Shown here piece after piece: positions 25,723 to 35,478 of a stretch of DNA of 64,000 nt (position 1 is the first letter of the stretch; each line of letters opens with the position of its first letter). Location of the stretch: positions 6,128,501 to 6,192,500 of the forward strand of contig CM007990.1 of the NCBI GenBank assembly GCA_002189035.1, given 5' to 3'. The stretch comes from Utricularia gibba (Eukaryota > Streptophyta > Magnoliopsida > Lamiales > Lentibulariaceae). Position numbers and translations under genes: made by a program. The notes below the pieces were generated by a model, which worked only from the letters and a program-made list of their open reading frames with translations, searched no databases and was not told where the DNA came from.

Positions 25723-26838
25723 GACTTGAGAGGGGAGGCCAGGGTAGCACCCTGCTTTTCTCCTCGAATGCAATATAATAATATGGTATTACTCGCAAGA
25801 GCATGTCGTTTGCGTGTGATATCGAAAATTGAGTTATCCTTCCGTTTTTTTTTTTTTTTTGACACACAAGAGAATTTTATTTAATGGCAGAATTGATTTC
25901 TTTCTTTCTTTCTTTCTTCTGATAGGATTTAAATGTGAATTGGTTTATAAGTAAAAACGGGTTCCCTATTACCTATCCTATCCTATCTATCTCGATGTAT
26001 TATGATGCAACAAAAGCCCTCATTTCATTCTTAACCTGGTGAACAAAGGAAGCCGGCCCAGCCGCCTGCCTAGATTGATCAGATCGATGAGCCAGCCAGC
26101 CAGCCATCCCCCAATAAACTATAGTTTTTTTTGTGTACAGCAAACAGGAGAGCCTAGGGTTACAGCAGTCAACACCTATCTATATTCTATAGTTGTTGAA
26201 CACATATTGAATTCGGAATATACGGCGTCCCTTGGGGGATTGGTGGGCTGCCTGACCTCTGTTGCCTCTTCCTTCCTAAGTAGAATGATGTAAGGCCATT
26301 TTGTTTGGATTCATCTCCAAACTTAGCCGCAGAAATGGGGGGTGCTTGAGTGGGCTTGGTTTCAGCATGATCCCAACTCCCATTCCCAGCCTAACCCTGC
26401 CGGGGCGGCTACCTCTACTCAAACGGAAGCCCATTAGAAGAACAGAACTGGTTTCCTGTTGGTGGAACTTGTCTGGAGGAGAAGCCCCGACACTCCTTGT
26501 TTGGGTTGGGTCCTGGGCCTGTTACTGGGCCTGGGCCTGGCCTAACTTGCTTCTCTTTCTGTTTATGCTGCTGTGCTGGGCTCGTTAACACAAGAAATTT
26601 GAACACCAACAAATCACTCCCTGGCCTTTAACTAACCTAACCTTTATGACACGTCTTGAGAAATCCAAAGTGCCTACCCCGCAACGCTCTTTGACTTGAA
26701 CCAAAAATGGCGACTCCGACTCCTATACGAATTCCTTCCACCTTTTTTCCCCTAACGACCATTTCTTCTGTCTTAATTTAGGGATCCTCTACAGCTTTGA
26801 TTTCTCTCCTTTAAAGTTTCTTCCTTGTCTGGAAAGGC
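25723..26838. other. MADS 3' region and spacer
   Basis: No gene seen. It contains a T run (25845-25860), a (CTTT)n microsatellite at 25899-25917, a short CCAGCCAG run near 26090-26105, and a G/C-skewed patch at 26330-26580 whose open frames lack family patterns. Confidence 0.4.
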
Positions 26839-29800
26839 ATGAATGAGCTGAAGACGTCGCTGAAGAAATTGAAGAATTTTGCAGCCCTTGGAAACGATGG
26901 AAGAGCGCGGAAGCAGTGTCCTGCTTCTCGCCTGGATGAGCTTGCTCGAGCCGCGCAGGTACTTTCCCCAAATTGGCTATTCAGATATTAATTTTCAATT
27001 TCATGGTTTGATTGTGAATTTCAGCCCTCGTTCTCAAGAATCAACTTCACTGGTTTTTGTATCCATATAGACCTATAGCTTGATACCTTTGAAAAGTTAA
27101 ATTTCTTCCAATTTTTTGCCTGCTGCTTTGCTTACCTCTCTATTCAGCGGGTCTAGTAGAAATGTGGCCATGCCCCCTAACTGTGTGGTAAAAGTGGCCC
27201 TCATTCAGCTCTTTCTTTGAACGATTTATTTCTTTCTATCAGAATATGAATGATGTGAAAGACTACTATGAAAGGTTGCTTTCCGCTGCTGCATTCACAG
27301 CCAACAGCGTATATGGTATGTAACTCGAAGACAATTGGAGTCTTTTTATCACCGCCTTTCCTCTGCAGCAGAGATTTTATCTCAGTATTGATATGGTACC
27401 TGTTTTCAGAATTCGCTGAGTCACTGACCGAGATGGGTAACTGTATCCTTGAAAAGTCAGCCTTGGACGGTGATGAAAAGAGTGGTAAGCCTGGACCCAG
27501 GTGTGCTCATACATATTAGTCACTTGAGCGGTTAGAGCTTTTGCAGTCAAGTGCAACACGGATTCATGAGTTTGGATTTGGTTGAAAGCATGTATGCATG
27601 ATTCAGTGGTATAAAAACTTGGCATTTGGTTGAACACCGAGCTCCCTTAATTGCAAAATTATGAAAATCAGACTCAACTTGGACTAGCCATTTTGCAGTT
27701 TACAGTTAGACTTACCTATCAATAAGCAATATGCTGAGCATTAAGGATGATCCAATTTTCAAGCTCAAAGTCAAGGCTTGTATCTTCAAGCTATCCTTGC
27801 CTACATGCTTGCTCTCTATTTTTAAAACTCTTCCTTCTTGAAGATCCCCCCTTCCTAGGACAGACGACTAAAGAGATTAAATTTTGCAGGGAAAGTTTTA
27901 ACAATGATGGGAAGAGTGCAGTTTGAACTTCAAAAACTGGTCGACGGTTATGTGAGTTTCTCCCTGAGTGCATTACTCTTCTTTCGTGGAGTATCCTTCA
28001 CATGTTGCTTTGGTGTATACTTCAGCGATCCCATATAATCCAGACGATCACAGTTCCTTCAGAGTCTCTTCTAAATGAACTTCGTGTGGTAGAGGTGAAT
28101 CCCTAGTTTTGTACTGCATTCTTTTAAGTTTTTGCTTGTATGTCAATTCTATTGAGATTTTTTTCGAGTATTCTTCGTCCGCATGCAGGATATGAAGAAG
28201 CGGTGTGATGATAAAAGGTAGATCCTTGATGTCCATTACATTTTAATTGATATTGCAGTCGTTTCCTGAAAAAATTATCTGCTTTTGTGCTGAGTGGCAG
28301 GGAAATATGCGAAGAACTGAAGAAAAGACACAAGGAGCAAGGGATTTCGAGAAAGAGTAAAAATGAAAACTTTTCTTTGTCTCAACTGCAACAGCTCCAA
28401 GATGGATATGAAGAGGAGGCAAATGCATTTGTCTTCCGTATGAAGTCCTTAAAACAAGGACAATCACGAAGTTTTCTCACCCAGGCATCCCGACATTATT
28501 CTGCACAGGTTGCTCAATCCCCCACAATGACACATTATGGATGTTCTCATCGTTGCATCTCAATTGACACATGGTTTCCGCTATATTCATCAGCTTTCCT
28601 TCTTCAGGAGAGCAGTCAGATCCTTGGAAGCCATTGAGACACACGTCAAACTCTTAGCAGAACAACATATTATAGATTACCAGATTAGTGGATTGGAAGA
28701 TACTGAGCATGAAACTTTAGATGACTCTGATGATGACAGAAATGATAAGGATGATAGTACCGAAGAAAGTTCGGCATCAGGAAGATATGATGCAAAGGGG
28801 GACCTTGGATTTGACCATGGACGAAATTATCCATCCCAAGATGAATCAGATCCCAAAAAATTGACGGAGGTATGCTATATGCGCTGCTCCATTGTTTCCT
28901 TGCATTATAGGAAAGCTTGGAGCCTCATTTCATTCGCTTGGCAAGTTTAGTCCAGTTTCAGTTTTTCTTCAGCTTAGTCAGGCTTGGCGTTTTTACGTTA
29001 AACTGTACATTTTGCAGCTGGAGAGTAGAGATGCATCATTCACTTCTGACCGTAAGCCTGAAGCTGCAAAGGTGAGGATGCTTTTACGACTATGTTGCAA
29101 ACATGAGTGATTTCTGGTTCGTTACAGCGAATGACCTTCCATTAGCGGATGTAGGAGCTTATGGGAAGCTACAGAAATTCATTTTCTTTCCACAGAGGGG
29201 TGGGAGCAGTCAGCAAGTCAGCACCTCTGTTTCCAGGGAACAAACAGAACTCAGCCGCGCGAGTTATGGAGTTAGGGCCCTTATCATCTGGCAAGGTTTC
29301 TTCTTATGTGCTGCCCACACCTGACGAGCCAAGGAGTTCGGTTTCAGTTAAATTATCCAGTGAAGTTGCTCAGAAAACAGAAGGCACAAATCATCTGAAA
29401 TCCGCCGGCATCAACTGGAAAAATTCGATAACCTTAGATATCATGAAGAAAGCAAGTATTGCAGCACCTTCAATCACAAAAGATGTTTCACTTAACCGAC
29501 AGGAGGTAGATGCTGGATTCTATGCACAGAAAGTCACAAGACAGGTCCATTCTGGCCCCATAGTAGGGAAACCACGGCCGAAGGGTCAAGGTCTTTCCGA
29601 CACCAGCTGCAGTTCCTCAGCACTTCCTCTGTTTTCAGGGTGGCAATTGCATACCCCATTACTCCGGCCATCATCGAACTCCCAGCCCTCATCTCAGGTT
29701 CCTACTAGCTTTGCACCATCTCTGAAGATCAGTGAGCTGCATGAGCTTCCTCGCCCCCCTGCTTCCGGAAGACAGCCGCATCCTATCACTCGCTCAGGTC

Positions 29801-29946
29801 CTTTAGTATCAAGACGTCAAGACCTCTCAACTGTATCTGTATCCGGAACTCCTATTGCTGCATCACGAGTGGTTTTGTCCCGCAGCTACTCTGTTCCTGC
29901 AGGAGGGATGGTGGAGGTAGCATTGCAGCATCCCCCGGAGTCTTAG
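26839..29946 (+). CDS. BAR-domain protein of the At2g33490 family
   Basis: Plant protein with an N-terminal BAR-like coiled coil, annotated in Arabidopsis as hydroxyproline-rich; it probably binds curved membranes, though its role is not settled. Ten exons (26839-26958, 27243-27315, 27410-27484, 27890-27951, 28026-28094, 28189-28217, 28301-28508, 28594-28869, 29018-29051, 29198-29946) sum to 1695 nt, 564 aa. The start is MNELKTSLKKLKNFAALG. The BAR part has ESLTEMGNCILEKSAL, MGRVQFELQKLVDGYRSHI, NELRVVEDMKKRCD and FVFRMKSLKQGQSRSFLTQA. An acidic linker (DDSDDDRNDKDDSTEE) leads to a disordered Ser/Pro tail with SKSAPLF, YVLPTP and KISELHELPRPP, all family motifs. Exon 9 must use the GTAAGC donor at 29052 and an acceptor at 29197 to keep the SAPLF frame. 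Confidence 0.85.
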
Positions 29947-30937
29947 AAATTCAACGCATCAGAAAATGTGGATTCGCCTCGGTTAACATCAACATCCATG
30001 AAGCAGCATATGCAACCTGCATCCCTTCCATCATGGATGGATCCCCTTCCTACACTTGTAGAACAGAAGGTTATCCTGGAACCTCAAAGAAAAGAATCAA
30101 AAATGCATTTGTTTTAATGTTTGGAAAACCACAGTGACAGAAATGACTGCTGACATTAAAGCCTTGCGAGAATGGCAAATGCATGTGAAAGAGTCCGGCT
30201 TCGCGATCATGAATCAAAACAGGGGGTTTACTCGTCGTATAGTTGGGTGACATGTACACGTACACACACACACCGCCACTAGGAAATGACTGAATGGTTA
30301 CCATCCCGGTGCCTCATGATGTTGGGTCATAGTTATTTCAAAGATGTTGGGTTGCTATAAAATAATAATTTAATATCAATCTAATTTTTGATTGAAGTTC
30401 AAAATAAATGATTATGTATGAAGCAACATCATTCGTAAAGGTTGGGGTTTTTATGATGACAAAATTAGTGTGTGAATCAAATATTGATTGAAGGTGATTG
30501 ACTTGAACTTCCATGCTCGGGTTTAGTTATTGTGGAAGATTTTTTTTCTTTTTTCCTTTCATGCTTGGATATAAAGAATATCAGCTTGATATTCCATCTA
30601 TTATGATGAACATTAATGATAGTTAATGAGTCAGAAATGTGTAGGCTCCAATTTCTCAAGCCATAAATATTTTCGTTTGGCTTTAAACTTTTGATGCCAC
30701 CAGGGGAATCCTCCCAAGTACTCCATACCAATTCGACATTTCGCGCTTCAGGGTAAGAAGGCAATCTCCTGAATCTCTGACTTCTCGTATGTACGCAGTG
30801 AGCAACTAGACATGCCTACCTTGTGGGGTGGATATTCTTTTTGTTTGAAGTAATTCATAAGAAAAAAAAAAAAAAAAAGAGGCTGTAAATGCGAGTAATT
30901 GGAGAAAATCCTTGCACTAAACGGTCAGACGAGCAAG
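29947..30937. other. Convergent spacer between BAR and otubain genes
   Basis: After the BAR stop, the frame goes on for about 55 codons (KFNASENVDSPRLTSTSMKQ...) before the next stop, so the stop may be recent or this is ordinary 3' UTR. An ACAC run lies at 30261-30271 and an A run at 30862-30878. No other coding potential is seen. Confidence 0.4.
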
Positions 30938-31077
30938 GACCAGGGCGATACAGCAAATTTACTGTTTCTCACTTTGGATACAGAATATCATAGTGACCAG
31001 GGCGATACAGCAAATTTACTGTTTCTCACTTTGGATACAGAATATCATAGTGACCAGGGCGATACAGCAGGTTGATG
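30938..31077 (+). repeat. 57-bp tandem duplication across the otubain stop codon
   Basis: Copies at 30938-30994 and 30995-31051 are identical by eye, and a third partial copy starts at 31052 (GACCAGGGCGATACAGCA). Each unit covers, on the minus strand, the codons for LLYRPGHYDILYPK, the TGA and part of the 3' UTR. The unit is exactly 19 codons long. Confidence 0.97.
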
Positions 31078-32932
31078 AACGGCTCGGAGACAGCACTAAC
31101 AGCATTGCCTTGGACGGGAGTGAAATCATGATGGTTAACTCTGGCACTGCCTTTGTCATCACAGCTTCGGTCCAGATACACTACTCGAATTGACACACCC
31201 AGCGCATCGGACAAGGCGGTGATGTGCACGTGATCGCTTTCTTCACCCATTGGCTCCACTGACGACTTGCAGAACTTTCCCAGAAAAAAAACAGAAACGA
31301 GTGAGTCATGGAACAATTCTCTATGTTGTCGTGCGTCGATGGCTACAGATAACGCGATGGAAAACTAGCAGAATGTTGTAAGGCCCGGAAAATTAACCTG
31401 GTCCACTGAGGAATTTGTTAAGCCTTGAACAAAAGGTTCATAAAACTCTGAGCGCTTTCTTATTTCGCCAGATGTAATAAACCTGAAGAACATTACCACT
31501 AACCAAAAAGGTCCCATTAACTGGATGTTGGTAAGCTACAGGAAAGTAAGCAGGTAAAATGATGCATGCGATTCCATCATAGACTTGCATGCTCAATGCT
31601 ACTCACCATAGTCAGATACCGACTGATCTCTACATCTTTTCACAAGCTCCTCATGACTGTAAAGGGAAAGCAAATTTTAGATGTAACGTCATTGGAGACC
31701 CAAGGAAATGGTGAACTACTGAGAGATATATAAGTTCATAAACCTTGTGGAATCACCAGTCCCAAGCACACTCTCAAGTTGTTCAAGGAAAAGCTGGAAT
31801 AACAGTACGCCAAAGGTTAACCAACTCCATATGAAGATCAGTTGTACGCAATACTTATTCCCTAAACAACATGATGATCTCAGGTAGCAATATGATAATG
31901 AGTGAAGCGAACCTATCTCATGACTAGCTGACAGTATTTGTGAATGACAGATAGAAACTCCCAAAATATTATGCACGAACTAGATGATAAAGCAAATTAC
32001 CCATAAAAACAGGATTAGCCATCTCACTGAAACATGTTAAGAAGGATTTTGGAGATAACCAATCCATACCGCAAAAAAATCTTCAAAAGTAAATTCTGCA
32101 TATCCCAAGTCAAGAAGTGTTTTTCTGCATTGTTCCACATTGACTTTGATGCGATCAAATTCCACACGGTCTTGTTTTATGAGAATGTGCTCCTGTGAAG
32201 AGAAAATACTAAGCTTTAGAAATATGATCCCAAGTGAACGTGACAAGGACAAAATCATCATGAAGAATTTAGACATTCAAAAAACATACAAGGTATGCAA
32301 ACATGAAGCCTCGAAAGAAACAGTTCCCATCTCCCCTTGTTCGCCTGATGGAATCATATTGCTGTGCTAGAGCCTGTACGCATAAAAAATTCAAAGCCTA
32401 CTCAAGAAAACTTGAAAGAGATGGAGAATTTATAAGAACATACCTTAATCTTTACCCCAAATACAGGGTTTCCCAACTTGTATTCAGCTTCTAGAGACGA
32501 CAGAGGCTCCTAAAATTTTCAGTACATGATATATTCAACATCTTATTTTTTAAGTGAGGGGAAAAAAACCAGGCATTTTCGTATCAATATAGGAAGACAG
32601 AAAGGAGAACGGTTATTCAGCATAAGTAGATAAATGTTCAAGGAACCCAATGAACGCAAACATGTTTTATTCCAAAAATAGTATGATGAAGTGTGGCAAC
32701 AGCAAAGATATTACTGAACTTTATCTTATTAACATAGACTGCTGACACGGACAAAATTAATTCCTTCCTGGATTACCTTGTTGCCGACAAATGGTATTTT
32801 TGCAGCTTCCTCAGCTTGGATGTCGTATTTTTGTTGCATTATGTCACCATCCTTGAAATCCTCCCAGTTATCAGTTTCTGCAGGCTTGCTACTCACTTCA
32901 AACTCCTCAGCAGGTCCATCCTTATTTTCCAT
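31026..32932 (-). CDS. Otubain-type deubiquitinase (OTUB1/At1g28120 homologue)
   Basis: Cysteine protease of the OTU family that cleaves ubiquitin chains. Eight exons (32932-32777, 32509-32444, 32373-32290, 32192-32070, 31793-31744, 31656-31607, 31498-31398, 31274-31026) sum to 879 nt, 292 aa. The catalytic Asp and Cys are in IRRTRGDGNCFFRGFMFAYL (exon 3) and the catalytic His in VNHHDF (exon 8). Other family stretches are DRIKVNVEQCRKTLLDLGY, FTFEDFFALFLEQLE, HEELVKRCRDQSVSDY, FITSGEIRKRSEFYEPFVQG and SVEPMGEESDHVHITALSDA. All catalytic residues are present. The protein ends GHYDILYPK, somewhat shorter than Arabidopsis OTU1, at the stop that lies in the duplicated 57-bp unit. The start MENKDG is the first ATG in frame before the EEAAKIPFVG motif; an upstream non-coding exon is possible. 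Confidence 0.92.
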
Positions 32933-34198
32933 CCTTACACCAGTGGTGAAAAATGATGGGGCGCAATAATCACAAGAGATCAATGTCACGTCCTACTCAG
33001 ATCAAGTATGCAAATGAAGAAGACTGAGTTCAAGAAAACGATGAATGATGGTGAATTCATGCAACAAATCCGTTGTATTTTTCATGTCAGAAAAAACGAA
33101 CATACCAGTATAAGCCAAGTTCTATTAATTTTATAAACAAATAAACCTTTCTACAGATGAAACTTACTAACAAACGTACTAGCTCGAATTAAGGCTAGAA
33201 GCCCACATAAACCAGGTTTCTTGACATTAAAGGGGATGAAACACCAGGCCAACCTACACTCAGAACGCCGTAATCATAAAACAGGTAGATATCATATCAA
33301 CTGAACGCGCTAAAGAAATTGAAACATTCCAAAAGAAAGGCAATCTCATTGTACGTAACCGTCTCCGGTACGAGAGTACCGGAATGAAGAATCCAAAGGA
33401 ATAGCAGTTAGCAAAGCAAATCATATCAATAAACCAAAACGAAGAAGAAGTGAAGCTGCAAACCGGAAACGGCGGATCACGGAAATGACCCTCGATCAGT
33501 ATCCCTTCGCTCTCAGAGCCAAGAGTGAGTCACCATCAATGGGCGAAAATATATATTATATATACAGATAGGGCTGAGGAAAAAAATAATAAAATTTGTG
33601 TTTTAATAACTGCCTGGAATCTGTAAAGCCCATAATATTATTCATTTCCTATGGGCCGGACTGACGACTCGCCAATATTTTCTTCTGCAGAAGGGAATGA
33701 AGCCCAGAGATCCGCTTTGATTTTCTCTTGAAGTGAACCTGCTGAACTTGGCGGCGGGTGCTTCCGGTATAACTAATTCATACAAGAAACAACAATTGGT
33801 ATACTTGGATTATAAAAGCAAATTTCTTGGCAATAAAAAAAATTGTAGGCAGAGAGCAGCTCAACACTGCACTGCGGTGGAACAACCAGTGTTACACTAT
33901 CATTTAAAGTGATTTCTCGTCTTCAATGTCTCTTGTAAGCGCCTAGTAGCATTACACAATGCGCACCCTTCGTGCCACTTAAGGGAGATTTAATGTCATG
34001 GGATCAGTGCTGTTTTTTAGGCTTCCCCTTATTTCATCCTTCTTTTAACTAGCTCTGGGCATCATGATATGTGTTATGCTTCCTGAGTATCTGCTTCATC
34101 AGAGTGCTGCCACTCATTGGTCTAGTGTTGATGGCTTCATGCTGAGTTACAAACCCATGCTTGCTACAGTTGCAGCTATAATTTGTTTAAGGTTTTTT
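32933..34198. other. Otubain upstream region and spacer
   Basis: 5' UTR and promoter side of the otubain gene up to about 33570, then sequence without recognisable coding content until the Rieske-like segment. Confidence 0.35.
33550..33566 (-). promoter_or_regulatory. TATA-like element of the otubain gene
   Basis: AT-only stretch (ATATATATTATATATA) some 620 bp upstream of the otubain ATG, which suggests a long or spliced 5' UTR if it is the core promoter. Position and composition are the only evidence. Confidence 0.35.
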
Positions 34199-34712
34199 TC
34201 TGGCGCTATTCCACCAGGGCAGGGAACCGTGATAGCACCCGAACAGGAAGCCGGGTTGATTCCAGATTTCCCTGCTTCAGTTGCAGCCATCAAGAGTCCC
34301 GGTGCAAAGATTGTTTATGATGAGCATAATCATCAGCGTTATCCACCTGGTGATCCATGCAAACGTGCTTTTACATACTTCGTATTGACTGGGGGTAGGT
34401 TTGTGTATGCATCATTGGATCAACTGTTACAGTGCAGTGGCGTGAGGAGCCAGTGTTCATTAGGAATAGAACTGAAGATGGCGTCAAGTTAGCAAACAGT
34501 GTTGACGTTTCCAGAATCTGATTACGTGAGAATCAAGAATCCAGAATGGCGTGTGGTTGTCGGCGTTTGGACTCATCTTTGTTGCAATCCATTTCCAAAT
34601 GCTGGTGGTTTTGCCCATGCCATGGGTCACATTACGATATTTCCGGCAGGATTGGCAAGGGGCCTGCCCCGTAGAGTTGGAGTTACACTCTTACACTCTC
34701 CTGGATGAGAAA
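34199..34712 (+). pseudogene. Mitochondrial Rieske iron-sulfur protein, broken copy
   Basis: Fragments of the ubiquinol-cytochrome c reductase (complex III) Rieske subunit. The first segment (to about 34416) reads PDFPASVAAIKSPGAKIVYD, EHNHQRYPPGDP and [19 protein letters not shown]. About 33 codons, the membrane-flap region, are then missing, and the sequence resumes in another frame with [20 protein letters not shown] and KLANSVDV to a TGA at 34519. A further frame has [19 protein letters not shown], where the first cluster-box Cys is Trp and the Gly before the second Cys is also changed. A fourth segment (from 34606) has [16 protein letters not shown], then a TAG at 34672. No introns are visible within the remaining sequence, which would fit a processed copy. 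It cannot make a working Rieske protein. Confidence 0.9.
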
Positions 34713-35478
34713 TAGGATGATTATGCTGTTAGCAATGCCTGAATCTCTCCAGAAACATTCATTGGTAACACTAGTTATTTTGGTAGTTTGTTATGAATGA
34801 TTCTGGGATGCGGTTATGAGCACAATATCTTGACCCCCTGGGAGTTAACGCTGCGGAAGCCTCCACGAAGATGGGCTGAGTCCGCCGACAACGTGACCTG
34901 AAGAAATTCAGTGGCTTGGGCTGACTTAATGACAGGCCGATGAGGCTGCAATCAGACTAGATGGGCCTCACGTAATGGCCTCTGCTCTTTTATAGGCCAG
35001 GTCCAAAATATGGTGATGCTCACCTGTTCAGTGTTCACTCTACAGTCCACACGGCTTCCCTGGCGTAATTTACTCATGTTTCAATTGATTACAAAAAGCA
35101 TGTGAGTTCGAATCGGCCATTTTGCGACAGGCTTCAGGATTCAGAGTTATAACACAACGGCAACTCAGGAGCAATCTGATTCTGGCAAAGAAAATTTTAA
35201 TAGGACCTAGACAAAGCCCAACAAGGGCAAGTCATTCTGCTGCCTATCGTAACCAACATGATTAAAAATGGGTGGGGGCTGGAAGAAACTCTGCAACGTG
35301 AGCTGTAAATACGCGGCGGGTGTTCGACGAGATAAGTGACTATTTATTACCCAGATACGACGATTATGAAGTTTGAGGAGCTTGGGTCGTTTCTCTCTCG
35401 CTTTTTAATACGCAAAATAGCTTAGGTACACCAGAATTAAATGGGGCCAAGGCATTAGACCGGATCGGATCCGCAACA
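34713..35478. other. Spacer downstream of the HAK gene (-)
   Basis: Sequence after the Rieske relic and the 3' side of the minus-strand potassium transporter. No coding frame or RNA recognised. Confidence 0.35.
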
